NCBI RefSeq assembly: GCF_009996735.1
Contig: NZ_JAACYI010000018.1
Span: 1-64,000, forward strand
DNA: 64,000 nt
Origin: Cellulomonas sp. APG4
GTDB taxonomy: Bacteria > Actinomycetota > Actinomycetes > Actinomycetales > Cellulomonadaceae
Direction of reading: 5' to 3'
Within the stretch, counting starts at the first letter, position 1; each line of letters begins with the position of its first letter. The position numbers and the translations under genes were made by a program. The notes under the pieces are model-generated. The model had not been told where the DNA came from. It searched no databases and saw only the letters and a program-made list of their open reading frames with translations. Positions 19,189 through 27,813 of the stretch are shown piece after piece.

Positions 19189-22143
19189 GTGTCGACCGAG
19201 ATCGCGGCACCCGCCGCCCACGCCGAGGCCACCGCCGAGCTGCTGCACCTGCTGCGTTCGGCCGCGCCCGCCCCGGGCCAGGTCGACGTCGCCACGCGGC
19301 GCCGCGCCGAGTACAGCACCGACGCGTCCAACTACCGGGTCCCTCCGCAGGTGGTCGTGTTCCCGCGGCACGTCGACGAGCTGCTCGCGGTGCACGAGGT
19401 CGCGCGCACCACGGGCACACCCCTGACGGTGCGGGGCGGCGGCACCTCGGTCGCCGGGAACGCCGTGGGCCCGGGGATCGTGGTCGACACCTCGCGCCAC
19501 CTGCACGCGATCGGTGAGATCGACCCGCAGGCCCGTACCGCCGTCGTCGAGCCCGGCGTGGTGATGAGCTCGCTGCAGGCCGCCGCGCGCCCGCACGGGC
19601 TGCGCTTCGGCCCGGACCCCTCGACCCAGAACCGCGCGACCCTCGGCGGGATGATCGGCAACAACGCGTGCGGGCCGCATGCGGTCGCGTACGGCCGCAC
19701 GGCCGACAACGTGGTGGCCCTCGACGTGGTCGACGGCCACGGCCGACGCTTCACGGCCGGCAGCGGGAGCGGCGCGCTCGACGCCGTGCCCGGGCTCGGC
19801 GGGCTCGTGACCGCCAACCTCAGCACGATCCGCACCGAGCTGGGCCGGTTCGGCAGGCAGGTGTCCGGCTACTCGCTCGAGCACCTGCTGCCCGAGAACG
19901 GCACCGACCTGGCCAAGATGCTCGTGGGCACCGAGGGCACGCTCGTCACGGTGCTCGGCGCGACCGTGAAGCTCGTCCCGATCGCCGACGCCGCGGTGCT
20001 CGTGGTGCTCGGCTACCCGGACATGCCGAGCGCGGCCGACGCCGTGCCCGCCCTGCTGCGGCACCACCCGCTCGCGGTCGAGGGCCTCGACGCGCGCCTG
20101 GTCGACGTGGTGCGCCGCCACCGCGGTGAGGCCCAGGTACCCGAGCTGCCGCCGGGCGCGGGCTGGCTCATGGTCGAGATGGGCGGCGAGACCCGCGAGC
20201 AGGCGCTCGCGGCCGCGCGCGCGATGGTCGCCGACGCCGGGACCGACGCCGCCCGGGTCATCCCGCCGGGCGCCGAGGCCTCGGCGATGTGGCAGATCCG
20301 GGCCGACGGCGCGGGCCTCGCGGGCCGCACGCCCGACGGCGCCCAGGCGTGGCCCGGCTGGGAGGACGCGGCCGTGCCGCCCGAGCGGCTCGGCGCCTAC
20401 CTGCGCGAGTTCGACGCGCTCATGGCCGCGCACGGCGTGGACGGCCTGCCCTACGGCCACTTCGGCGACGGCTGCATGCACGTGCGCATCGGCCTGCCGC
20501 TCGAGCGGGCCGACGACGTCGCGGGGTTCCGCGCGTTCATGACCGAGGCCGCGCACCTGGTCGCGTCGCACGGCGGCTCGCTCTCGGGTGAGCACGGCGA
20601 CGGGCGTGCGCGCTCCGAGCTGCTCTCGGTGATGTACCCGGGCGAGGTGGTCGACCTCTTCGCGGCGACCAAGCAGCTGTTCGACCCGACCGATGTGCTC
20701 AACCCCGGCGTGCTGGTGCGGCCCCGGCCGTTCGACGCCGACCTGCGGCGTCCGCACGCCGCGCCCCTGCCGCGCGCCGGCGGCTTCGCGTTCCCGCACG
20801 ACGGCGGCGACCTCACCACGGCCGTGCACCGCTGCGTGGGCGTGGGCAAGTGCCGCGCCGACTCGTCGGCGTCGGGCGGGTTCATGTGCCCCTCGTACCT
20901 CGCGTCACGCGACGAGAAGGACTCGACGCGCGGCCGCGCACGTGTGCTCCAGGAGATGGCCAACGGCACGCTCGTGACCGACGGCCCGCGCTCGCGCGAG
21001 GTGCACGAGGTGCTCGACCTGTGCCTGAGCTGCAAGGCCTGCTCGAGCGACTGCCCCGCGGGCGTGGACATGGCGCAGTACAAGGCCGAGGTGCTGCACC
21101 GCACCTACCGCGGGAAGCTGCGGCCGGTCGACCACTACGCGCTCGGCTGGCTCCCTCGGTGGAGCGCCCTGGTCGGTCGCCTGCGCGCCGGCCGGCTGGC
21201 CAACGCGGTGCTCGGCGTGCGACCGATCGCCCGCCTCGTGCTCCGCCTGGGCGGCATGGACACCCGGCGCAGCATCCCGCAGTTCGCCGAGGTCCCGTTC
21301 CGCACCTGGTGGGAGCGGCACGCGGAGCAGTCCCACACCAACCAGGGCCTGGGCGAGGACGCCGCGTCGCACGCGCACGCCGCGGGCGAGGTGGACCCCG
21401 CACGCCGCGTGGTGCTGTGGACCGACTCGTTCAGCGACGGGTTCGACCCCGAGGTGCCGCGCGCCATGATCACGGTGCTGCGCAGCGCGGGCTACGAGGT
21501 GATCGTGCCGGACGAGGCCGCGTGCTGCGGCCTCACCTGGATCAGCACGGGCCAGCTCGACGGCGCACGCAAGCGCCTGACGCACCTGCTCGGCGTGCTG
21601 GGCCCCTACGCGGTCAACGGCATCCCGATCATCGGCGTCGAGCCGTCGTGCACGGCGGTGCTGCGCTCGGACCTGCTCGACCTGCTGCCCGACGACCCGC
21701 GCGCGGTCGCGGTGGCGCGTGCGACCCGCACCCTCGCGGAGCTGCTCACGGCCCCCGCGCCGCTGGGCCCCGACGGCTGGCAGCCCCCGAGCCTCGCGGG
21801 CACCACGGTGATCGCGCAGCCGCACTGCCACCACCACTCGGTGATGGGGTACGACGCGGACCGCGCCCTGCTCGACAGCACGGGGGCCGAGGTCACGACG
21901 CTCGCGGGCTGCTGCGGGCTCGCCGGGAACTTCGGCATGCAGCGCGGGCACTACGACATGTCCGTCGCGGTGGCCGAGCACGCGCTGCTCCCGGCGCTGC
22001 GCGAACGCGCCCCGGGCACCGTGCTCCTCGCCGACGGCTTCTCGTGCCGCACGCAGGCGGACCAGCTCGCGGACGCCGACGGCGTGCACCTGGCGCAGGT
22101 GCTCGCGGACGCCCTGGCCGCCGAGGGACGCGCGCCCGCCTGA
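19189..22143 (+). CDS. Fused FAD-binding and Fe-S dehydrogenase (GlcD/GlcF- or D-lactate-dehydrogenase-like)
   Basis: 984 residues. The N-terminal half is a flavoprotein of the PCMH type. The FAD loop reads LTVRGGGTSVAGNAVGPGIV and ATLGGMIGNNACGPHA. The FAD-oxidase C-terminal domain carries YGHFGDGCMHVRI and SGEHGDGRARSELL. The second half is a GlcF/LldE-like subunit: two ferredoxin cysteine clusters (CVGVGKCRADSS...FMC, and CLSCKACSSDCPAGVDM) and two CCG domains (EAACCGLTW, AGCCGLAGNF). It should oxidise a 2-hydroxy acid (lactate, glycolate or 2-hydroxyglutarate type) and pass electrons to the membrane quinone pool. The substrate is undetermined. GTG 19189 is chosen on position and upstream signal. 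Confidence 0.9.
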   Translation: MSTEIAAPAAHAEATAELLHLLRSAAPAPGQVDVATRRRAEYSTDASNYRVPPQVVVFPRHVDELLAVHEVARTTGTPLTVRGGGTSVAGNAVGPGIVVDTSRHLHAIGEIDPQARTAVVEPGVVMSSLQAAARPHGLRFGPDPSTQNRATLGGMIGNNACGPHAVAYGRTADNVVALDVVDGHGRRFTAGSGSGALDAVPGLGGLVTANLSTIRTELGRFGRQVSGYSLEHLLPENGTDLAKMLVGTEGTLVTVLGATVKLVPIADAAVLVVLGYPDMPSAADAVPALLRHHPLAVEGLDARLVDVVRRHRGEAQVPELPPGAGWLMVEMGGETREQALAAARAMVADAGTDAARVIPPGAEASAMWQIRADGAGLAGRTPDGAQAWPGWEDAAVPPERLGAYLREFDALMAAHGVDGLPYGHFGDGCMHVRIGLPLERADDVAGFRAFMTEAAHLVASHGGSLSGEHGDGRARSELLSVMYPGEVVDLFAATKQLFDPTDVLNPGVLVRPRPFDADLRRPHAAPLPRAGGFAFPHDGGDLTTAVHRCVGVGKCRADSSASGGFMCPSYLASRDEKDSTRGRARVLQEMANGTLVTDGPRSREVHEVLDLCLSCKACSSDCPAGVDMAQYKAEVLHRTYRGKLRPVDHYALGWLPRWSALVGRLRAGRLANAVLGVRPIARLVLRLGGMDTRRSIPQFAEVPFRTWWERHAEQSHTNQGLGEDAASHAHAAGEVDPARRVVLWTDSFSDGFDPEVPRAMITVLRSAGYEVIVPDEAACCGLTWISTGQLDGARKRLTHLLGVLGPYAVNGIPIIGVEPSCTAVLRSDLLDLLPDDPRAVAVARATRTLAELLTAPAPLGPDGWQPPSLAGTTVIAQPHCHHHSVMGYDADRALLDSTGAEVTTLAGCCGLAGNFGMQRGHYDMSVAVAEHALLPALRERAPGTVLLADGFSCRTQADQLADADGVHLAQVLADALAAEGRAPA

Positions 22144-22328
22144 CCTGCGCCACAGCCGTCACCCGTGGTGCCGGGCGCGCCGGCATGTCGCCTGAACGGG
22201 TCATGACGGACATACCGGACCGCGCGTACGCTCGCCTCGCGTGTCCGTTCCGTCACGCTTGTCCGTACGATCAGCGAGGGGCGTTGGGATCGGTGCCCAT
22301 GTTCCAGGTCGCTGGCGGGAGGTCGACG

Positions 22329-23582
22329 ATGGTCGAGCCGCAGCCACCGACGCGTGAGCGCTTCGGCGCCGAGGCGCCGGACATGGTCGCGGAGCACCTC
22401 GACGCGCTCCTGGGCGAGCAGCTGCTGCCCGTGCGCACCCGGCAGGGCGGCGAGGACGCGCCCTACCTGCTCGCGGTCGACGCCGCGGGGCTGCCCGTGG
22501 TGGTCGAGGTGGTGCCCGTGCTCGACGAGGCGGCGGGCACGCGCGCCCTGCGGCACGCTGGCCGTGCCGCTCGCATGACGAACGGCGAGATCGCCGCCGC
22601 CTACCACGCGGGCCCCGAGCGCTTCGCGGAGCACCTCGCCCGGTTCCGGGGCCAGGTCCCGGCGAGCGCCCTGACCCCGGCACAGCCCCGGGTCGGCGCG
22701 CGGCTGCTGCTCGTGTGCTCCGAGGTCACGCCCGCGATGCAGGACGTCGCGGAGTTCCTGCTCCAGCCCGGCTGGCAGGTCGAGATCCTCCAGGTGGGCG
22801 TGCTGCACGACGACGAGGGACGCCGGATCGTCGACGTCTCGCCCCTCGTGCGCACGGGCCCCGGGCCGCGGCTCGAGTCGCACCACCCGACCACGCCCGG
22901 CCGCGGCACGCGGGCCTCGTCGGGACCGCCCACGCGCACCCCCAGCCTGCACCGCACGCCGTCGTCGGCGCCCGGTCCGCGCACGCCGCGCATCGTGCCG
23001 CCGGCCTTCGCGGGCTCGGTCATCACGCACGTGCCCGACGGCGCCGAGACGCGTGAGCTCGCGAAGGTCCCCCCGGTGCCCTACGTCGACGCGGCCGAGA
23101 GCCCCGCGCACGACGAGCGCACGTGGACCCCGTCGTCGGACCTCCCACCCGTGCCCGTGCCGGCCCCCGCGGTGCCGAGCCGGGCCCTCGACACGCCGCC
23201 GCTCGCGTGGGCGCCGTCCGCGGGACCCGCCCGCGAGCCTGCGCCCCGCCCCTCCGCGCCGTCGGCCGCGGCGCCCTACGCGTTCACGGGCGTCCTCGCA
23301 CCGGGGCACGAGTCCGCGCCGACCCCCGACCCCCGGCTCGTCCGACTCGCGGCCGAGATCGGCGAGCCCATGCCGCTCGCGTGGGTGCGGCAGCGCCGTG
23401 GCACGCGGTTCGACGCCGTGCTCACCGTGGACGGGCTCATCGAGCTGCCCGACGGCGCGCTGCACAGCGACCCCGACCACGCGGCCGCGGCGGCGAGTGG
23501 TGCCGAGGGGCCCGTCGACGGCTGGGCGGTCTGGCGGCTCGCGGGAGACGGCCCCACGCTCGCCGAGGCGCTCGAGCTCTAG
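22329..23582 (+). CDS. Nuclease-fold-like protein with C-terminal RAMA domain
   Basis: 417 residues. Residues 1-175 have an alternating strand/helix layout with D51 and E60 placed as in PD-(D/E)XK nucleases (LLAVDAAGLPVVVEVVP), but the Lys expected two residues after the Glu is Val, so catalysis is doubtful. Residues about 180-335 are a Pro/Ala/Ser/Thr-rich linker. Residues about 341-410 match the RAMA domain: GTRFDAVLTVDGLIELPDG, then AAAAASGAEGPVDGWAVWRL. RAMA domains occur with adenine methylases and restriction proteins and are proposed to read modified DNA. ATG 22329 has GGGAGG 6 nt upstream. No methylase is next to it. Function is unknown. Confidence 0.65.
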   Translation: MVEPQPPTRERFGAEAPDMVAEHLDALLGEQLLPVRTRQGGEDAPYLLAVDAAGLPVVVEVVPVLDEAAGTRALRHAGRAARMTNGEIAAAYHAGPERFAEHLARFRGQVPASALTPAQPRVGARLLLVCSEVTPAMQDVAEFLLQPGWQVEILQVGVLHDDEGRRIVDVSPLVRTGPGPRLESHHPTTPGRGTRASSGPPTRTPSLHRTPSSAPGPRTPRIVPPAFAGSVITHVPDGAETRELAKVPPVPYVDAAESPAHDERTWTPSSDLPPVPVPAPAVPSRALDTPPLAWAPSAGPAREPAPRPSAPSAAAPYAFTGVLAPGHESAPTPDPRLVRLAAEIGEPMPLAWVRQRRGTRFDAVLTVDGLIELPDGALHSDPDHAAAAASGAEGPVDGWAVWRLAGDGPTLAEALEL

Positions 23583-23607
23583 CCGGGCGGGGCCGTGAGC
23601 CGGCCCG

Positions 23608-24573
23608 TCAGTCCCAGCCGTACGCGGTGAGCCAGCGGCTCAGCTCGGCGTAGAACCGCTCGCGGGCCGGCGCGGCCGAGAGCGTGAGGTCGTGCAGCCC
23701 GCCCGGGATGCGCACGACCGTGACGACCGAGCCGAGGAGCACCGCGCGGCGGGCCAGCAGGTCGACGTCGAGCACCGTGTCGGTCTCGCGCATGTCCTCG
23801 CGCCAGCGCGGGCCGATCACGCTGCGCGAGGAGGCCGCCATGAACACCGGGACCGTGAGGTCGAGTCCCCGGGCCACCTGCGCGTGGCCGTTGAGCACGG
23901 CCTGGAGCCAGCCGGGCCGGATCGGGAAGAACGGCGTGGGTCGCCAGCGTGCGTCGTAGGTCCACTCGCCCTCGAGCTCGGAGCTGATGGTCCGCGTGTA
24001 GAAGCCCGGGTCGATCGTGAGCACGGGTGCCTTGGGTCGCGTGCGGGCGAGCTGCTGGACCAGGGGTGTGCCCAGGTTGCGCATCACGGACGAGCCCGTG
24101 AGCTCGAGCCATGGGCTGTTGAGCACGAGACCCGTGACGGCGCCCGGGTGCCGCTGGGCCCACAGCACGCCCACGAGCCCTCCCGTCGAGTGGCCCATGA
24201 GCAGCACGCGCGCGCGGCGGCCCAGGTCGCGGTGAATCCGGTCGAGCGCGGCGGCCAGGTCCTCGTCGTAGGTCGCCAGGTCGTCGACGTAGTTGGGGGT
24301 CTGGTGCGCGCGCAGGCTCCGGCCGTACTTGCGCAGGTCGAGCGCGTAGAACGCGGCACCCTGCGCGGCCCAGTACTCGGCGAGGCCGGTCTGGAAGAAG
24401 TAGTCGTTCCACCCGTGCACGTAGAGCACCGCGCGCGCGGGCCGCACGGGCTCCTCCGACGGCGGCCGGTGGCGCACGAGGGTCGCGACCACCTCCCCCT
24501 CGTCGTCGTCCTCGAGCGGGAGCGTGCACGCCTCGTAGCCGGGACCGAGGACGTCGGGCTCCCACGGGGTCAT
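23608..24573 (-). CDS. Alpha/beta hydrolase (serine lipase/esterase-like)
   Basis: 321 residues without a signal peptide. YVHGWNDYFFQTG supplies the oxyanion loop (HGW), GHSTGG the nucleophile elbow with the catalytic Ser, VPVFMAAS a candidate acid strand, and GGLHDLTLS the catalytic His. The layout resembles monoacylglycerol lipase-like serine hydrolases (Hydrolase_4). The substrate is unknown. GAGGA lies about 8 nt before the ATG. It follows the MDR oxidoreductase gene by 10 bp in the same direction, a likely two-gene unit. Confidence 0.85.
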   Translation of the reverse strand: MTPWEPDVLGPGYEACTLPLEDDDEGEVVATLVRHRPPSEEPVRPARAVLYVHGWNDYFFQTGLAEYWAAQGAAFYALDLRKYGRSLRAHQTPNYVDDLATYDEDLAAALDRIHRDLGRRARVLLMGHSTGGLVGVLWAQRHPGAVTGLVLNSPWLELTGSSVMRNLGTPLVQQLARTRPKAPVLTIDPGFYTRTISSELEGEWTYDARWRPTPFFPIRPGWLQAVLNGHAQVARGLDLTVPVFMAASSRSVIGPRWREDMRETDTVLDVDLLARRAVLLGSVVTVVRIPGGLHDLTLSAAPARERFYAELSRWLTAYGWD

Positions 24574-24583
24574 CGCCCCGTCC

Positions 24584-25552
24584 TCACGGCGTCACGACGA
24601 TCTTGCCGACGTGCTCACCCGCAGCCATGCGCGCCAGCGCCCGTGGGGCGTCGGCGAGGGACCACGTCGAGTCAATCGTCGGCCGCAGGCCCGTGCGGGC
24701 GCAGAAGCGCAGCAGGGCCTCGAGCTCGGCGCGCGTGCCCATCGTCACGCCCTGCACGCGCACCTCGGTGAAGAACACGCGCGTGAGCTCGGCGCCCGGC
24801 TGGTCCCCGCTCGTCGCACCCGCGACCACGACGGTGCCGCCCGGGCGCACCGAGCGCATCGAGTGCGCCCAGGTCGCGGCGCCGACGGTCTCGACCACGG
24901 CGTCCACCCGAAAGGGCAGCCGGTCGCCCGGCGCCACGGCGTGCGCGGCACCCATGCCCAGCGCACGCTCACGCTTGTGCGCGTCCCGGCTGGTCGCGAC
25001 CACCTCGATGCCGGCTGTGGCGCCGAGGGTGATCGCCGCGCTGGCCACGCCGCCGCCCACGCCCTGCACCAGCACGCGGTCGCCCGGCCGAAGGGCGGCC
25101 GAGGTGAAGAGCATGCGGTACGCCGTCAGCCAGGCCGTCGGCAGGCACGCAGCCTCGGCGAACGTGAGCTCGGCGGGCTTGTCGACGAGGTTCCACGTGG
25201 GCACCGCGACGCGCTCGGCGAGCGTGCCGGGGTACCGCTCGGAGAGGAGGGACCGGCGCTCGCCGGGTCCCACCCCGTGGCCCTCGCCGCCGATGACGCC
25301 GTGCACCACCACCTCGCGGCCGTCGGGCGTGACGCCCGCGGCGTCCGTGCCGAGCACCATCGGCAGCGCGTCGTCCGGCAGGCCCACGCCCCTGAGCGAC
25401 CACAGGTCGTGGTGGTTGAGGGATGCGGCGCGCACGTCGACGACCGTCCAGTCCGGCCGGCCGGCCGGGGGAGCGGCGTCGGGCACCTCGCCCACCTCGA
25501 GGCCGCTCAGCGGGTCATCGGCGTCGGTGCGGGCGGCGTAGGCGGCGAGCAT
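24584..25552 (-). CDS. Zinc-less medium-chain dehydrogenase (quinone oxidoreductase-like)
   Basis: 322 residues. The N-terminal GroES-like domain has SLNHHDLWSLRG and MVLGTDAAG. The Rossmann domain reads VLVQGVGGGVASAAITLG. The C-terminus has GKIVVTP as in the quinone-oxidoreductase branch of MDR proteins. The cysteine ligands of zinc enzymes are missing, consistent with an NADPH-dependent zinc-free reductase. The start is supported by TAGGTT on the minus strand (25559-25564) 6 nt upstream in the leaderless arrangement. It is followed closely by the hydrolase gene. Confidence 0.85.
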   Translation of the reverse strand: MLAAYAARTDADDPLSGLEVGEVPDAAPPAGRPDWTVVDVRAASLNHHDLWSLRGVGLPDDALPMVLGTDAAGVTPDGREVVVHGVIGGEGHGVGPGERRSLLSERYPGTLAERVAVPTWNLVDKPAELTFAEAACLPTAWLTAYRMLFTSAALRPGDRVLVQGVGGGVASAAITLGATAGIEVVATSRDAHKRERALGMGAAHAVAPGDRLPFRVDAVVETVGAATWAHSMRSVRPGGTVVVAGATSGDQPGAELTRVFFTEVRVQGVTMGTRAELEALLRFCARTGLRPTIDSTWSLADAPRALARMAAGEHVGKIVVTP

Positions 25553-25665
25553 GGCCCCAACCTACGACCGTCCGCGGTCCGGCGCTGGGACTCGTGGCCC
25601 GGCCCGGCCCCGGCTGCGCCGTCGTCGGTGCGTGCCGCCGCCGGCCGCAGCGGCACGCCGTCGGC

Positions 25666-26421
25666 TCAGAGCAGGGGCAGCGCCGTGCCGAGGTCGGGCA
25701 GCGAGTCGGAGGTGTACGTGGGCCGCAGCGCCCGGGCGGCGGTGTCGGGCGTCAGGTCCGTTCGACCGGACGCGAGCCGCACCCACGCCATCTCGTCGGC
25801 CACCTCGAGGCTCCAGCCGCCGCGGTCGACGGCGATCTCGAGGAGCGTGCGCGCCGAGACGTGGACCGCGTCGGGGTCGAGCGGGCTCGTGCCCCGGCCC
25901 GGCTCGTCGTCGGCCCCCTCGCCGCCGAGCGTCGTCGAGCGCACCAGGTCGTCCGCGTGCACCACGAGCTCGAGCAGGCGCGACAGCAACATCTCGGAGA
26001 GGTGGATCGGGCCGCGGCGGGCCTGGACCACCGGGTCGGGCCCGGCCTCGCGCAGGGCGGTGAGCTGCGCGAACGCGGCCTCGACGCGGCGGTCGACGGC
26101 CGTCAGCGGGTCCTGCGCGATCTGTGCCGCGAGCTCGCGCGTGGTCTGCGCGATCTCGTCGGCGCTGCGCGCGTAGCCGCCCAGGTACTCGGCGAGCGAG
26201 AGGGGCACGGTGCCCTCGGGCGTCGGCTGCACCGCGGCCAGCGCGTCCATCGCGCGGCCCAGGTGGGCCACCAGGTCGCCCACCGTCCAGCCGTCGAGCA
26301 CGCTCGGCTCGGTGGTCGCGGCGTCGTCGAGCTCGCCGAGCCAGGTGCGCAGGCGCAGCCACTGACGTCGCAGCAGGTCCTCGAGGGCGGCGACCTCGGT
26401 CGCGTCGTAGGGGGCTCCCAT
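25666..26421 (-). CDS. DinB/maleylpyruvate-isomerase N-terminal domain protein
   Basis: 251 residues. The first half is the mycothiol-dependent maleylpyruvate isomerase N-terminal fold (DinB superfamily): DGWTVGDLVAHLGRAMD supplies the first metal His. LSEMLLSRLLELVVHADDLVRS supplies the second His region. A C-terminal SCP2-like portion follows (VHVSARTLLEIAVD to the end). Members are thought to be metal- and thiol-dependent transferases; the substrate is unknown. ATG 26421 is preferred over 26430 because TACGAT on the minus strand (26429-26434) lies 7 nt upstream. mshA at the other end of the window shows that the cell makes mycothiol. Confidence 0.8.
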   Translation of the reverse strand: MGAPYDATEVAALEDLLRRQWLRLRTWLGELDDAATTEPSVLDGWTVGDLVAHLGRAMDALAAVQPTPEGTVPLSLAEYLGGYARSADEIAQTTRELAAQIAQDPLTAVDRRVEAAFAQLTALREAGPDPVVQARRGPIHLSEMLLSRLLELVVHADDLVRSTTLGGEGADDEPGRGTSPLDPDAVHVSARTLLEIAVDRGGWSLEVADEMAWVRLASGRTDLTPDTAARALRPTYTSDSLPDLGTALPLL

Positions 26422-26454
26422 GGCGATCATCGTAGGGAGGGGCGTGCGGGGACG

Positions 26455-26520
26455 CAGGCCGGGGCGGGCGGGGCGCAGGGTCCAGGCCGGGGCGGGCGGG
26501 GCGCAGGATCAGGCCGGGGT
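26455..26520. repeat. 28-bp tandem repeat, two full copies and a partial third
   Basis: Units 26455-26482 and 26483-26510 are identical except one base (GCAGGGTC versus GCAGGATC). A third, partial unit runs toward the metX stop. The unit is GC-rich (CAGGCCGGGGCGGGCGGGGC then GCAGG). It lies between metX and the DinB gene and probably arose by slippage. Confidence 0.8.
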
Positions 26521-26523
26521 GGG

Positions 26524-27813
26524 TCAGGTGCGCGCGAGGAAGTCGGTCACCAGGGCGCCCATCTGCTCGAACTCGATGAGGAACCCGTCGTGGCCGAAGT
26601 CCGAGCGGATCACGTGCAGCTCGGCGTCGGGGATCGCCGCGGCCATCCGGCGGGACTGCGTGGGCGGGTACAGCCTGTCGGTGTCGACGGCGATCACCAG
26701 GGCGGACGCGGCGACCCCGGCGAGCGCGGCCTCGACGCCGCCCCGGCCTCGGCCCACGTCGTGCGAGAGCATCGACTCGGTGAGCACGAGGTAGGTGTTG
26801 GCGTCGAACCGGCGTGCGAGCTTGCCCGCGTGGTGGTCCAGGTAGGACTGCACGGCGTAGCGCCCGCGGCCCGTGATGGGGAGCTCGGCGCCCTGGGGCA
26901 GCCGGCCGAACCGCTCGTCGAGCTCGACCGAGCTGCGGTACGTGGTGTGCGCGATCTGGCGCGCCACGCCGAGACCGCGGTGCGGGCCCTCGCCGTCGGG
27001 CAGGTCGTAGTAGTCGCCGCCGCGCCACCCCGGGTCCGAGCGGATCGCCTCGAGCTGGGGGTGCGCCCACGCGATCTGGTCGCCCGAGGTCTGCGCCGTC
27101 GTGACGAGCGCCGCGACGCGCTGCACGCGCGCGGGTTCGGTGACGGCCCACTCGAGCACGCGCATGCCGCCCATCGAGGCGCCGATCACCAGGGCCCACG
27201 TGTCGATCCCGAGCGCGTCCGCGACGGCGACCTCCGCGCGCACCTGGTCGCGCGTGGTGACGTACGGGAACCGCCCGCCCCAGGGGTGTCCGTCGGGCGC
27301 GGTGGACGCCGGCCCGGTGCTGCCCTGGCAGCCGCCCAGCACGTTGGGGGCGACCACGAACCAGCGGTCGGTGTCGATGGGGCGACCAGGCCCGACCATG
27401 GTGTCCCACCATCCGGCCGTGGGGTGACCCGGCCCCGCGGGTCCGGTCAGGTGCGAGTCGCCCGTGAGCGCGTGCAGCACCAGGACGGCGTTGTCACGCT
27501 CGGGCGAGAGGGTGCCCCACGTCTCGTACGCCATCCGCACGTGGGGCAGGTGGCCGCCGCCCTCGAGGTCGAGCGCGCCGATGTCGACGAACCGTCGGTC
27601 ACCCACGGGGTCGCCCTCGCGCCAGGCACCCGACGCCGGGACGGGCGCTCCCTCGGCCCACACCGCCCCGGCCCGCATGCGCTCGGCGGACGGGTCCCGG
27701 GGCGCGGGGGCGGACGCACCGGGCTGCACGAGGTGCAAACCTACGGTGCGTGCGTCCCTGCGGCCCGGGGTGTCCACGGCGTGCGCCGCGGGCCGGTGCG
27801 GGTGGGCGGTCAT
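26524..27813 (-). CDS. metX: Homoserine O-acetyltransferase
   Basis: 429 residues, alpha/beta-hydrolase fold. It acetylates homoserine with acetyl-CoA, the committed step toward methionine. Landmarks are VLHALTGDSHLTG (oxyanion region), NVLGGCQGSTGP, the nucleophile elbow VIGASMGGMRVLEW with the catalytic Ser, VDTDRLYPP with the catalytic Asp and FGHDGFLIE with the catalytic His. It has an N-terminal extension of about 60 residues relative to many MetX proteins. ATG 27813 overlaps the metY stop (TGATG), giving a tight metY-metX operon. Succinyl specificity cannot be excluded by motif alone, but the MetY partner and phylum favour acetyl. Confidence 0.94.
   Translation of the reverse strand: MTAHPHRPAAHAVDTPGRRDARTVGLHLVQPGASAPAPRDPSAERMRAGAVWAEGAPVPASGAWREGDPVGDRRFVDIGALDLEGGGHLPHVRMAYETWGTLSPERDNAVLVLHALTGDSHLTGPAGPGHPTAGWWDTMVGPGRPIDTDRWFVVAPNVLGGCQGSTGPASTAPDGHPWGGRFPYVTTRDQVRAEVAVADALGIDTWALVIGASMGGMRVLEWAVTEPARVQRVAALVTTAQTSGDQIAWAHPQLEAIRSDPGWRGGDYYDLPDGEGPHRGLGVARQIAHTTYRSSVELDERFGRLPQGAELPITGRGRYAVQSYLDHHAGKLARRFDANTYLVLTESMLSHDVGRGRGGVEAALAGVAASALVIAVDTDRLYPPTQSRRMAAAIPDAELHVIRSDFGHDGFLIEFEQMGALVTDFLART

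Noticed and set aside
23575-23607. A terminator between the RAMA-domain gene and the convergent hydrolase gene
   Set aside because: The complementary segments are broken by unpaired G residues, giving only a weak stem.
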